This document shows positions 21,638 through 32,171 of a DNA stretch of 64,000 nt, piece after piece. The stretch comes from Anthopleura xanthogrammica (Eukaryota > Cnidaria > Anthozoa > Actiniaria > Actiniidae): positions 5,905,835 to 5,969,834 of the forward strand of contig OZ025211.1 in NCBI GenBank assembly GCA_964019055.1. The letters are read 5' to 3'. The notes beneath the pieces were generated by a model. It was not told the origin of the DNA and did no database searches. It was given only the letters and a program-made list of their open reading frames with translations. Every line of letters begins with the position of its first letter. Positions within the stretch are counted from its first letter, which is position 1. A program made the position numbers and the translations under genes.

Positions 21638-21800
21638 GTATTGCTCGAGTCATTATTAATATTCACTGGGTTCTATTGCGGATACGTCTGCCATATTGAT
21701 GCTCAAAACCCTGTTATTCAGGATACAAAGAACCCAGAATTACTATACGCAAAGAGGAGAAGGAATCTCCAGGGACAAGCTAGAAAACATGTACATGTTT
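21638..21800 (+). other. Short ORF conserved between units 1 and 2 (possible exon)
   Basis: Reads about 45 residues beginning LLESLLIFTGFYCGY and ending YAKRRRNLQGQ. The unit 2 copy (24653-24820) keeps the frame with only an L/I and an R/M replacement. It has a hydrophobic start followed by an Arg-rich end. It could be a remnant exon carried with the duplication. Function unknown, and conservation may simply reflect recent copying. Confidence 0.25.
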
Positions 21801-22204
21801 GTTTATCTATCAGGACGTTCTACACATCGAATACTCACCCTAGATATGTACTGTACCCGTTAAAAAACTTTGCAAACTCAAATCAAGATGCTACCTGCCC
21901 AAAATCTTCGAGGTAGGACGATGGTACGTGTGCATAAGAAGCCCTAAAACAGGCTCTACAAGTTGTGCTGATATGGCGTGACAGTATATATTTATTTGCA
22001 TAATCAAATCACGGTCACGTTCGAGAGCACAGACTGTAGTCACTGCAGACTGTAGATCAGACGCTCGGATGTTAGATTTCCAGAGTTCTTTTCTACTCTT
22101 CATTTTTCCTCTAGCTGCATTAGATCGACTGATAATAGTGTCTAACGCAATCTAACACACAGATATCAAGGAACAGTGGTCGGACAACTTGTTTCAGTGT
22201 AGAC

Positions 22205-22375
22205 TACTGACGTGTTTCACTACAATCACGTGTATAATATCCAAGCCAGGAGCCCGGCGTAAATCACGAATTTGTACAAGTATGTATCCATATTATATCG
22301 ATATAATATATACGATAATATAACCACAGGTACTATTTGTATATCCCAGGTTTTGCATGTAAAATCCTTTACTCT
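22205..22375 (+). promoter_or_regulatory. Conserved promoter-like block, unit 1
   Basis: TGACGTGT (22208-22215, CRE/UPRE-like core) and CACGTG (22227-22232, E-box) precede a stretch (AATATCCAAGCCAGGAGCCC) kept almost unchanged in all three units. An AT-rich ATCGATATAATATATACG segment follows. Lies about 1.1 kb before the carrier ATG, which fits an upstream first exon. Transcription was not observed. Confidence 0.45.
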
Positions 22376-23390
22376 CAGCTGTGTTCAGTTGAGTAACGCA
22401 CATAGTTAGAATGAGTCGAGCTGTTACTCCGGCTACAGAGACTCACAATCATGCATGATCAGTGATCGTTTTATCATCCGTGGTAACATAACTTAGACAG
22501 TCTAAAGCCTGATATGTGGCAAATGCTGAATAATAATACTTGATTATTTATTTTTAATAATAAAACTTTATTTATAATGCGCGCATGATCTAAAAGTTCT
22601 AAGGCGCCTTACAATAATAAATAATAAAATATACGAAATTATGATAATAAAAATGCGATACTTAAAATTAAAATACCTAATCTAAACGAATAATAATTTA
22701 TAAATATATGAATAAACAAAATGAATAAAATAACTTAGAAAGCTTGCTTAAAAAGATAAGTCTTAAGATTAGATTTAAAATAACTAATACCATAGCTAAG
22801 TCTAAGAATATTCCAAAATTTGGGAGCACAAACAGAAAACGCAAATTTTTGAAGCAAAATTTTGACCTATGCAAAGGAAAATCTCTGTAAAAATTGGATC
22901 TGGGATCCTCAGTCGAAGACTCCAGGGACTCCGGATTTCTTGCAAACACAGGGAACCCAAAACGAATAACTTAAAGTGCACTTAATTTGGGTTACTCACT
23001 GGATACTACTGGAATAGTTTGACTTGAAACAGAGTTTGAAACGAACTTTTAAACCAATCAGAATGCACGAAATTCTATCCAATCCAAATATGTGAATAAC
23101 ATTATGCAGCATTATGCATTTTACAATAAGAACCTGCTCCCACAGTGTGTAACTTGAAATGGCAAGTCTTCATATGTTCTCACAAGCTCACATTGGAGCA
23201 AATTTTGTGACATCGCACAGTACAGACATGCCGTGCCACAACCATGGTGCTGCTGTTTTCAAGCATTTTCATTGGATGATTACTGATCTTGCATACCAGT
23301 GATAGGTTAATTCAAGAAGTATCATGAGTGTCATCATAAGACTTCTCTAATGCTGTATTGATTTCTCATTTTCATTTCCTTGTGCCAGAA

Positions 23391-24329
23391 ATGAGCCTCA
23401 ATGAAATTGAGCTGAGGTTTGAAGAGGAGAGTCAAGCAAATGTACGTCGTCTGTCAACAACACGGAACTTAATAGCAGGGTCTATAGGTGGTATGTTTGG
23501 CTGTGTGGTCGGCCAGCCACTAGATATGGTCAAGGTGCGCCTACAAGTAATGTCTAATGTACAGCCAGGACAAACCCCTCCCTTTAAGGGACCTTTAGAC
23601 TGCCTGGTAAAGATTATCAAGGTTGATGGTGTCAGAGGCTTGTTTCGTGGGATGTTTGCTCCGATTTTGATATCTACTCCAGGTGCAGCACTGGCATTCT
23701 ACAGTCTTTCTCTTGGTAAGCGTTTACAGCTGGATAACCCTGAACAAGAACCAACAATGGTCCAATACACGAAAGCAGGACTTTTCTGTGGCTTTTGTCT
23801 CTCCTTTGTTTTGTGCCCCGCCGAAAGGATTAAGTGTCTTCTTCAAGTCCAAGAAAGTTCAAGAGTCAACAAGAAAATAGGTCCTTTTGGTATTCTACAA
23901 GATGTCTTTCGCACAGAAGGCTTTCGAGGGGTTTTCAGAGGTCTAGGTGTAACAATGATCAAAGAAATGTGTGGGAATGGGACCTGGTACCTAACCTATG
24001 AAAGCATTCAAAAGGCCTTAAGACCACATGACGGCACACGTGACGATGTTACCATGACATCCATTGTTATTGCTGGAGGAGCTGCAGGACTGGTCTTTTG
24101 GGGTGTAGCATATCCTGTTGATGTCGTAAAAACCCGGTATCAAGTGGCTCCGGTAGGCTTATACCCCCGTGGAGGGCGGGACATTGTGAGGATTGTTCTC
24201 CAGAGGGAAGGGATAAAAGCCCTGTACAGGGGATTCGTACCAGGTCTTGTTAGAGCCCCTATAGTACATATCGCATTGTTTGCTGGGTATGAATTCACTC
24301 TTAAAACACTAAATAGATTCTTTCCTTGA
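23391..24329 (+). CDS. Mitochondrial carrier, SLC25A20-like, tandem copy 1
   Basis: 312-residue intronless SLC25 protein, close paralogue of the genes at 26064 and 29162 and more distant from the minus-strand gene at 20847. Signatures: QPLDMVK, CPAERIK (Cys where the other copies have Gly or Ser) and YPVDVVK. The start ATG directly follows a splice acceptor (TTCCTTGTGCCAG) two bases upstream, so at least one 5' UTR exon lies in the unit's upstream DNA. N-terminus MSLNEIELRFEEE is acidic, then RNLIAGSIGG begins the first repeat. Predicted inner mitochondrial membrane; carnitine-type substrate inferred only from similarity. Confidence 0.92.
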   Translation: MSLNEIELRFEEESQANVRRLSTTRNLIAGSIGGMFGCVVGQPLDMVKVRLQVMSNVQPGQTPPFKGPLDCLVKIIKVDGVRGLFRGMFAPILISTPGAALAFYSLSLGKRLQLDNPEQEPTMVQYTKAGLFCGFCLSFVLCPAERIKCLLQVQESSRVNKKIGPFGILQDVFRTEGFRGVFRGLGVTMIKEMCGNGTWYLTYESIQKALRPHDGTRDDVTMTSIVIAGGAAGLVFWGVAYPVDVVKTRYQVAPVGLYPRGGRDIVRIVLQREGIKALYRGFVPGLVRAPIVHIALFAGYEFTLKTLNRFFP

Positions 24330-25272
24330 TTCACGCTTGTTAAACGATTCACGTTTTTGGGCTTCCTGTGGTGATTCCTCGGAAGCCTCAGGCAGCCCAA
24401 AATATTTTAAAAAATTTTACATCAAAATATTTTAAGAGGGTGGATGTTTCCTCCTTTCCCTAAATCTATTAATAATAACAATAAATATTGTACTAAAATA
24501 AGGAATCTTATAATTGTGAACTTATTTATCTATTTGTAAAAATGACACTAGTTAAAATAAAGTAAGTTAAATATATTTGTTTGGGAATATAGCTTGATAA
24601 TAAAGTAAGTTAAGTTATTATTGTTATCTTAAAATTTAAATAAATATTAAAGGTATTGCTAGAGTCTTTATTAATATTTACTGGGTTCTATTGCGGATAC
24701 GTCTGCCATATTGATGCTCAAAACCCTGTTATTCAGGATACAAAGAACCCAGAAATACTATACGCAAAGAGGAGAAGGAATCTCCAGGGACAAGCTATGA
24801 AACATGTACATGTTTGTGATCTATCAAGACGTTCTACACATCGAATACTCACCCTAGATATGTACTGTACCCGTTAAAAACCTTGAAAACTCAAATCAAG
24901 ATGCTAGCTGCATGTCCGAAATTTTCACGGTAGGACGATGGTACGGTGTGGATTACAAGCCCTAAAACAGGCTGTACGAGTTGCGCTGTGTTGATATTGC
25001 GTGACAATATATATCTCATTGCATAATCAAGCCACGGTCGCCACGGTCACATTCGAGTGAGTGCACAGGGCTTCGTTCGTATGTATATTGATTCGTCAGA
25101 CTGCATAACGTTCATAACGACCTGTAGATCAGACGTTCGGATGCTAGATTTTTTTTCTATGGCTCATTTTTTCTTTAGTTTCATTAGGTATACTGATAAT
25201 ACTGCCTAACGCAATCTAACACAAAGTTATCAAGGAGCAGTGCTCTGACGATTTTTAGTGTTTGAGTGCAGA

Positions 25273-25440
25273 CTACTGACGTGTTACACAATCACGTGTA
25301 TAATATCCAAGCCAGGAGCCCGGCGTAAATCACGAATTTGTACAAGTATGTATCCAATTTTTATCGATATAATATATACGATAATATAACCACAGGTACT
25401 ATTCGTATATCCCAGGTTTTGCATGTAAATACCTTCACTC
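25273..25440 (+). promoter_or_regulatory. Conserved promoter-like block, unit 2
   Basis: TGACGTGT (25277-25284) and CACGTG (25293-25298), then AATATCCAAGCCAGGAGCCC as in unit 1. Spacing between the two boxes differs by three bases from unit 1, while the boxes themselves are unchanged. Confidence 0.45.
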
Positions 25441-25934
25441 TAAGCTGTGTTCAGTAACGCACATAGTTAGGATGAGTCGAGCTATCACGCCGGCTACAGA
25501 GATTCACAATCAGTGATCGTTTTTAAATCAATAGTAATATAACTTAGACAATCTAAAGCCTGAAATAGCAAAGATTTGGTCCTTACAGGAGAAAATCTCT
25601 GTAAAAATTGGATTGCGGATCCTAACAATGGAATCGAATCTGGAGTCTGGATTCCTTGCTAACACAGGGAACCCAAAACGCATATCTAAAAGTGGACGTT
25701 TTGATGGCTTCACCAATCAGAATGCGCGAATTTCTATCCAATCATAATGTTTGAATAAGATGGAAGAGCGAGCACCTTGCAATTTGATTAGAATTAGAAT
25801 TTGATCCCAGAGTATGTAGTACTTGAAATGGTATGTCTTCAGTGTCGCACAAGGTTCCATATTAGAGCAAATTCTGTATGACTTGGGGGGAAAATGTATG
25901 CCATACTGGGATTGACACGGTGCTGCATCCAAGC

Positions 25935-25985
25935 ATTTTTATTGGATGAGTAGTGATCTTATGCATGTTCTGTGATTGGCTCAAG
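25935..25985 (+). promoter_or_regulatory. Twin inverted-CCAAT module upstream of carrier copy 2
   Basis: ATTGG at 25941-25945 and 25975-25979, in a context (TTATTGGATGAGTAGTGATC) also found before copies 1 and 3 and in a NEDD1 intron at 33553-33600. Paired ATTGG boxes are typical NF-Y sites. Confidence 0.4.
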
Positions 25986-26063
25986 CTCCAGATATCATGT
26001 GCACTATCTCAAAACAACTCTAATACTGCATTGATTCCTAATTTTCATTTCCTTGTGCCAGAA

Positions 26064-26999
26064 ATGAGCCTCAATGAAATGGAGCTGAGGTTTGAAGAGG
26101 AGAGTCGAGCAAATGCACGTCGTCTTTCACCAACACGGAACTTCATAGCAGGGTCTATAGGTGGCATGTTTAGCTGTGTGGTCGGCCAGCCACTAGATAT
26201 GGTCAAGGTGCACCTACAAGTAATGTCTAATGTACAGCCAGGACAAACCCCTCCCTTTAAGGGACCTTTAGACTGCCTGGTAAAGATTATCAAGGCTGAT
26301 GGTGTCAGGGGTTTGTTTCGTGGGATGTTTGCTCCAATTTTGATAGCAACTCCAGGCGCAGCACTGGCATTCTACAGTCTTTCTCTTGGTAAGCGTTTAC
26401 AGCTGGATAACCCTGAGCAAGAACCAACAATGGTCCAATACATGAATGCAGGACTTTTCTGTGGTTTTTCTTGTGCCTTTGTATATGGCCCTGCTGAAAG
26501 GATTAAGTGTCTTCTCCAAGTCCAAAAAAGTTCTGGAGTCACCAAGAAAATAGGTCCTTTTGGTATTCTACAAGATGTCTTTCGCACAGAAGGCTTTCGA
26601 GGGGTTTTCAGAGGTCTAGGTGTAACAATGATGAGAGATATGTGTGGGAATGGGTTGTGGTACCTAACCTATGAAAGCATTCAAAAGGCCTTAAGACCAC
26701 ATGACAGCACACGTGACGATGTTACCATGACATCCATTGTTATTGCTGGAGGAACTGCAGGACTGGTCTTTTGGGGTGTAGCATATCCTGTTGATGTCGT
26801 AAAAACCCGGTATCAAGTGGCTCCGGTAGGCTTATACCATGGAGGGCGGGACATTGTGAGGATTGTTCTACAGAAGGAAGGGATAAAAGCCCTGTACAGG
26901 GGATTTGTACCAGGTCTTATGAGAGCCCCTATAGTACATATCGCATTGTTTGCTGGGTATGAATTCACTCTTAAAACACTAAATAGATTCTTTCCTTGA
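26064..26999 (+). CDS. Mitochondrial carrier, SLC25A20-like, tandem copy 2
   Basis: 311-residue intronless carrier. The ATG again follows the acceptor TTCCTTGTGCCAG by two bases. Signatures QPLDMVK, GPAERIK and YPVDVVK are all present. In the first repeat the residue two after the signature Lys is His (KVHLQV), where copies 1 and 3 have Arg. One residue is deleted in the third matrix loop (LYHGGR against LYPRGGR). Nearly identical to copy 1 elsewhere, so the duplication is recent or the genes exchange sequence by conversion. Likely the same inner-membrane carrier role. Confidence 0.92.
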   Translation: MSLNEMELRFEEESRANARRLSPTRNFIAGSIGGMFSCVVGQPLDMVKVHLQVMSNVQPGQTPPFKGPLDCLVKIIKADGVRGLFRGMFAPILIATPGAALAFYSLSLGKRLQLDNPEQEPTMVQYMNAGLFCGFSCAFVYGPAERIKCLLQVQKSSGVTKKIGPFGILQDVFRTEGFRGVFRGLGVTMMRDMCGNGLWYLTYESIQKALRPHDSTRDDVTMTSIVIAGGTAGLVFWGVAYPVDVVKTRYQVAPVGLYHGGRDIVRIVLQKEGIKALYRGFVPGLMRAPIVHIALFAGYEFTLKTLNRFFP

Positions 27000-28209
27000 T
27001 TCATGCTTATTAAATGAGTCACATTTTTGGGCTTCCTGTGGTGATTTCCCAGAAGCTACAGGCAGCACAAAACATTTTAAACTTTCTTACATCAAAATAT
27101 TTTAAGAGGGTAGGTGTTTCCTTCTTTCCCTAAAACTATTCATAATAACAATAAATATTGTACTAAAATAAGGAATCTTATAATTGTAAATTCATAAAAT
27201 TAGGGCTGGGGAATTCAGGTTAATTTTTTCAGAAAAAATCTTGACCCTATCCCTCCCATTTCAAAACTAAACTCATGACCCTCACTTTGAAATTAACAAG
27301 AATACATGTGACCCTCCCCTTCCTATGGTCTTAATATTTTTTTATAACACCTATGTTCCATTTGTGAAAGTTTTTTTCCGGGCAGGAATTCAAACAGATT
27401 TCTTGGGAAAGAAAAAGAGCTGGCTTGCATATAAGAATCTTGTGCATATAATTCGAATATTCTTATTAGGAATACAAACAGTTAAAGCTGGTGCAGTTGA
27501 TCATTTATCGTCCTTCTATTCATAAATTTGTAAGATAAATACAACTGAACATTTTTCTAACAAAATTTTTCATTTTCCAACGGGGGAACAATTCAGATTT
27601 AAACACACCCATATGATCAAAAGATGAATTGACAGTATGAGGTATCTTTCTTTGTTTTTCTCTGTTTTTCTCGTATTGCCTTTTGTCCAAGGGGGCCATT
27701 CTCCTCTCCTTCACCCTCCCCTCCCCTTTTCTTCCCCAATCGCCACTCCTCGCCCCAAGCTCCCCTGGCCCCCTCACCAGAGCTGCCGCGAGAACACAAG
27801 TCATGTACATGTTTGTTTATCTATCAAGACGTTCTACACATCGAATACTCACCCTAGAAATGTACTTTACCCGTTAAAAACCTTGAAAACTCAAATCAAG
27901 ATGCTAGCTGTCCGAATTTTTCACGGTAGGACGATGGTACGGTGTGGATTACAAGCGCTAAAACAGGCTCTACAAGTTACAAGTTGTACTGTGTTGATAT
28001 TGCGTGACAATATATAGACGTTCGAGTGAATGCACAGGGCTTCGTTCGTATATATATTGATTCGTCACTCTACATAACGACCTATAGTTCAGACGCTCGG
28101 ATGCTAGGTTTATTTCTATCCTTCATTTTTCTTTTAGCTTCATTAGGTACACTGATAACACTGCCTAACGCAATCTAGGGAATCTAACACACAGATATCA
28201 AGGAGCAGT

Positions 28210-28385
28210 GTCTACTGACGTGTCTATCATCACAATCACGTGATAATATCCAAGCCAGGAGCCCGTAAATCACGAATTTGTACAAGTATGTATCCATATT
28301 ATATCAATATAATATATACGATATTATAACCACAGGTACTATTTGTATATCTCAGGTTGTGCATGTAAATACCTTCACTCTCAGC
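28210..28385 (+). promoter_or_regulatory. Conserved promoter-like block, unit 3
   Basis: TGACGTGT (28216-28223) and CACGTG inside the palindrome TCACGTGA (28236-28243), then AATATCCAAGCCAGGAGCCC as in the other units. A five-base CGGCG deletion follows. Confidence 0.45.
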
Positions 28386-28740
28386 TGTTTTCAGTAACGC
28401 ACGAAGTAGTAGTATGAGTCGAGCTATCACGCCGGCTACATAGACTCACAATTAGTGATCGTTTTTACATCAATAGTAATATAACTTAGACAATCTAAAG
28501 CCTGAAATAGCAAAGTTTTGGTCCTTACAGGAAAAATCTCTGTAAATAAATCTGGAGTGGAGTCTGGATTCGTTGCCAACACAGGGAACCCAAAACGTAT
28601 ATCTAAAAGTGAACTGACTTTTTGATGGCAAATTCCTTGCTTAACCAATCAGAATGTACGAAATTCTATCCAATCATAATGTTCGAATAAGATGACAGAG
28701 TGAGCACTTTGATCATAATTAGAATTTGATCTCAGTATGT

Positions 28741-28900
28741 AGTAGAGGCTGTGGAAGCAGTATATCCATGAAATACAAATTACTAAATAGTACAAAATAG
28801 TGCTAATTAAACAATAGAAAACAATGGAATTTGCAAAAATTGTACCATTTAGTAATAACTTAAATAATAAATAATGTTTCACGGATATACTGTTTGCACT
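28741..28900. mobile_element. AT-rich insertion in unit 3
   Basis: Absent from the matching position in units 1 and 2. The ends carry AAGCAGTATATCC(A/G)TGAAA and its inverse TTTCACGGATATACTG, and internal AATACAAATTA/TAATAACTTAAA-type arms pair weakly. Probably a non-autonomous element. Confidence 0.5.
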
Positions 28901-29024
28901 CTACTTGAAATGGTATGTCTTCAATGTCGCACAAGGTTCCAAATTAATTAGAGCAAATTCTGTATGACTGGGGGGGGGGGGATATGTATGCCATTCTGGG
29001 ATTGTCACAGTACTGTGTCCAAGA

Positions 29025-29075
29025 ATTTTCATTGGATGAGTAGTGATCTTGTGCTCTGTGATTGGCTCAAGATCG
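29025..29075 (+). promoter_or_regulatory. Twin inverted-CCAAT module upstream of carrier copy 3
   Basis: ATTGG at 29031-29035 and 29061-29065, exactly 30 bp apart, the same spacing as in the NEDD1-intron relative at 33560/33590. Confidence 0.4.
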
Positions 29076-29161
29076 AGATAGCATGTGCACTTACGACTAC
29101 TCTAATTACTGTATTCGTTCCTAATTTTCGTTTTCTTACGCCAGAAAAATGTTTCAATGAA

Positions 29162-30085
29162 ATGGAGCCAAGGTTTGAAGAGGAGAGCCAAGCAAATGCA
29201 CGTCGTCTGTCAACAACACGTAACTTAATAGCAGGGTCTATAGGTGGCATGTTTGCCTGTGTGGTCGGCCAGCCACTTGACATGCTCAAGGTGCGCCTCC
29301 AAGTAATCTCTAATGTACAGCCAGGGCAAACCCCTCCCTTCACGGGACCTTTAGACTGCCTGGCAAAGATTATCAAGGCTGATGGTGTCAGAGGTTTGTT
29401 TCGTGGGATGTTAGCTCCCATATTGATAACGACTCCAGGTGCAGCACTGGCATTCTACAGTCTTTCTCTTGGTAAACGTTTACAGCTGGATAACCCTGAG
29501 CAAGAACCAATGCTGGTCCAATACATGAATGCAGGGCTTTTCTGTGGTTTTTCTTGTGCCTTTGTTTATAGCCCTGCTGAAAGGATTAAGTGTCTTCTTC
29601 AAGTTCAAAAAAGTTCTGGAGTCACCAAGAAAATAGGTCCTTTTGGTATTCTACAAGATGTCTTTCACACAGAAGGCTTTCGAGGGGTTTTCAGAGGTCT
29701 AGTTGTAACAATGGTCAGAGATATGTGTGGGAATGGGTTGTGGTACCTAACCTATGAAAGCATTCAAAAGGCCTTAAGACCATGTGATGGCACACGTGAC
29801 GATGTTACCATGACATCCATTGTTATTGCTGGAGGAGCTGCAGGACTGGTCTTTTGGGGTGTGGCACATCCTGTTGATTTCGTAAAAACCAGGTATCAAG
29901 TGGCTCCGGTAGGCTTATACCCCCGTGGAGGGCGGGACATTGTGAGGATTGTTCTACAGAATGAAGGGATAAAAGCCCTGTACAAGGGATTTGTACCAGG
30001 TCTTGTTAGGGCCCCTTTTATAAATATCGCAATGTTTGCTGGGTATGAATTCACTCTCAAAACACTTAATAGATTCTTCCCTTGA
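29162..30085 (+). CDS. Mitochondrial carrier, SLC25A20-like, tandem copy 3 with shifted start
   Basis: 307-residue intronless carrier, paralogue of copies 1 and 2. At the position of their start codon this copy reads AAA, and an out-of-frame ATG just upstream opens a three-codon ORF. Translation most likely starts at the next in-frame ATG (29162), losing about five residues ahead of the first repeat. Signatures: QPLDMLK, SPAERIK and HPVDFVK; the third has His before the Pro where the others have Tyr. The frame is otherwise open to the stop and well conserved, so the gene looks functional, though its start context may lower expression. Confidence 0.88.
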   Translation: MEPRFEEESQANARRLSTTRNLIAGSIGGMFACVVGQPLDMLKVRLQVISNVQPGQTPPFTGPLDCLAKIIKADGVRGLFRGMLAPILITTPGAALAFYSLSLGKRLQLDNPEQEPMLVQYMNAGLFCGFSCAFVYSPAERIKCLLQVQKSSGVTKKIGPFGILQDVFHTEGFRGVFRGLVVTMVRDMCGNGLWYLTYESIQKALRPCDGTRDDVTMTSIVIAGGAAGLVFWGVAHPVDFVKTRYQVAPVGLYPRGGRDIVRIVLQNEGIKALYKGFVPGLVRAPFINIAMFAGYEFTLKTLNRFFP

Positions 30086-30150
30086 TTCATTGGTTCTCTA
30101 GGTGCTTGTTAAACAAAAACATTGGAGTAGCCAGCATCTGGACAATGAAT

Positions 30151-30315
30151 AGCCCACTTTCGATATTCTGTTTGACTGATCATGCACAAAGCAATTCAAG
30201 CTGAGGCTCCAGGGAAACAATGAAATAATCCTAATATATATTCTTTTACTTCCCCAGAGCCTTGCTTCGAATTGCTTTGTGCATGATCACCAAACCAGAA
30301 TATCGAAAGTGGACT
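30151..30315. mobile_element. MITE-like hairpin
   Basis: AGCCCACTTTCGATATTCTG at the left is mirrored by CAGAATATCGAAAGTGGACT at the right. TGATCATGCACAAAGCAATT is mirrored by AATTGCTTTGTGCATGATCA. About 165 bp, non-coding. Confidence 0.8.
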
Positions 30316-31642
30316 TTTCGCCTTTCAATCTTCCTTTTCAACTTCTTTAGCCAAAATGAATAACGAATTTCAGGAAGATGGGTGATCTCCCCATCTCTAA
30401 ACTTATTAATTATATTTAATAACAACAATATTATTATATTATTTTGAATCATGTTTTCATATAAAAATTAAATATTCCATCATTAATTTTATTAAACAAT
30501 AAATTATTCTATGAAAAACTTCAATGCAATATATATTGCAATAGACATTTGTACAGTTAACTCTCACTCCAAAATCAAACTTCCAAAGTATTGAAATGCA
30601 GTATTACACTACAAGATAGACTTGGTTGATGGTTTGATGTTCGGGGAAGTTTATTTTCTTCAATATTAAACTACAACGATGAAGTCACGACTCTCTTATG
30701 AGTTATTATTATTTATACATTTTTTTAATTATTACAGTACCTGCCAAAATAGTAGTATATCATGCATGGATGTCTCAATCTCAATTCTGTAGGTTCCTGC
30801 ATATAGATCCTTTCATGCGACATCAAAGCAGCTCAATTTGGAGGACAAAACAAAAGAATTTCAATCTCCTGAGAAATTGTTTTTTCATCCAAATTGATCT
30901 GCATTCCGATGTGCTACAAGGGTTCTATAGGGTACTGTACACAGAGGCCTTTTTCTGACCTCTGTCTGGCCCTCTTGCATGCTGTCCAGCCTTATAGAAG
31001 GGAAGAAAAAGGACTTCTGCTCATAAGGTACAAACTGTGTGACAATGCACAATATTCCCAGTAAAAAGATCTCCTAGCCAAACATTCAGAAATCTGTTCC
31101 ACAAATGCAAAAAGCCAAAATAGACATTTTTATACAAATTCGCTTGCCTTATTTTATTCATTTCAAGAAAAAACCTTTCTATTCATGAAAATACACTTAT
31201 TACTAAGAACTACACCTTTTTTTCTAGACTCTACTACGCAAAATATACATCTAATCCAAAGCCAAAAGGCCTAGTTAACCAATCCCAAAGCCTCCATTCC
31301 TCTTGGTCTCCACCAACTAAAACAGGACTCCAGGTATTCTCATTTCTGATTGGCTAAAACAACAATAAAAACACAGCTGTTGCCCCAGTCCCTTATTTTT
31401 AGTGGACATCAAAAGAAGAGCAGGCTCTGGGAACAAGAACTTTTTATTAGTATCAAAACCATCCTTAACCTTAATTATTCGTCAAACGTATAAAATCTTG
31501 GCTATAAATATAAATACTAGGTACTATTAAAGGTGTTACCATTAGAAAGATTATGATTTTCAGGGTTTTAAAAGAATTGAATCATTTGGGTGGAAGCATA
31601 TTAGCATGGCTGCCATGTTTGATGGCACAAATAATTATTATT

Positions 31643-31892
31643 GTTATCATTCAAATTATTTTTTCCATCATTTTGATTGGCCGAGGGAACTGCAAATAAC
31701 TGCCTACAAATAACGGTCTGCTCATGTGCATTACGGTGCAGAGCCATCTTACTGCAAATAACGGTCTGCTCATGCGCAGTAACGCTGCATTTGACAATGA
31801 CTCGCTACCCTGAAAAAATGAGCTGACTTCTTTGTTATTGTTTGACTCGTGCGCACTGCCCCTCAAAGATTAGAAAAAATAATTTGAATGAT

Positions 31893-31926
<34 letters not shown>

Positions 31927-31986
31927 CGAGATTTGTTAGTGGCACTAACAAATCACGATATTTTGCTCAACCTCGTCCAATAATTG
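31643..31986. mobile_element. Nested inverted repeats
   Basis: TTATCATTCAAATTATTTTT (from 31643) is mirrored by AAAAATAATTTGAATGATAA (to about 31894). A second, tight palindrome follows (31897-31986) with arms GCAAAATATCGAGATTTGTT and AACAAATCACGATATTTTGC around a GTGGCAC centre. Two repeats of AAATAACGGTCTGCTCATG lie between the first arms. Confidence 0.7.
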
Positions 31987-32171
31987 CTTATTGGTTGCAT
32001 TCACATAACATGGTGACTCGTGCTGCCTCAAAGAAAACATAATTTGCAAATTTAGGCTTTTTTATACAGTTTTACAGGTCATGACAGCAGCCATTGGGAG
32101 TATCTATTTCTCATTTCAAGCCTTAACTACCCAGGATACTCATCATGGTGATGGTAACATTCTTTATTCAT

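Larger units (their letters stand above)
20977..23390. other. Spacer and 5' region of carrier copy 1
   Basis: Holds a fragment of the GTATGACTGTGAAAA element (about 21034-21150), a ~27-bp minisatellite (21185-21275), the start of the triplicated unit at 21638 and the conserved promoter-like block near 22205-22370. No protein gene that I can support apart from the small conserved ORF listed at 21638. Confidence 0.6.
21638..24560 (+). repeat. Segmental duplication unit 1 of the carrier cluster
   Basis: Homology with unit 2 (24653-27200) starts at GTATTGCTCGAGTC and runs through 5' DNA, the promoter-like block, the coding region and the 3' UTR hairpin region (TTTTTGGGCTTCCTGTGG). The unit is about 2.7 kb. 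Confidence 0.85.
24330..26063. other. 3' UTR of copy 1 and 5' region of copy 2
   Basis: Includes an imperfect 3' hairpin (TTTTGGGC...GCCCAAAA, about 24353-24402), the start of unit 2 at 24653, its promoter-like block (25273-25440) and a repeat-derived CCAAT module just before the gene. No further gene seen. Confidence 0.6.
24653..27200 (+). repeat. Segmental duplication unit 2
   Basis: Starts GTATTGCTAGAGTC, aligned with 21638. It loses homology after the 3' UTR near 27200, where unrelated DNA (27200-27796) begins. Confidence 0.85.
27000..29161. other. Spacer and 5' region of carrier copy 3
   Basis: 27000-27200 is 3' UTR shared with copy 1. 27200-27796 is unique, with pyrimidine-rich DNA near 27700-27780 and no supported gene. 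Unit 3 begins at about 27797. An AT-rich ~150-bp stretch at 28741-28900 interrupts homology with unit 2, bounded by GCAGTATATCC and its inverse GGATATACTG, so it is probably an inserted hairpin element. Confidence 0.55.
27797..30088 (+). repeat. Segmental duplication unit 3
   Basis: Homology with units 1 and 2 starts at CATGTACATGTTTG, later than theirs, so the short conserved ORF is missing here. It stops right after the stop codon, with a different 3' UTR (TTGGTTCTCTAGG). Confidence 0.8.
30086..32171. other. Spacer between carrier cluster and NEDD1
   Basis: No gene seen. Contains hairpin elements at 30151-30315 and about 31643-31986, and AT-rich unique DNA elsewhere. The minus-strand AATAAA of NEDD1 is at 32163-32168. 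Confidence 0.65.

Noticed and set aside
25953..26063. N-terminal extension of carrier copy 2
   Set aside because: It reads through a splice acceptor and a repeat-derived promoter module; copies 1 and 3 do not conserve it.
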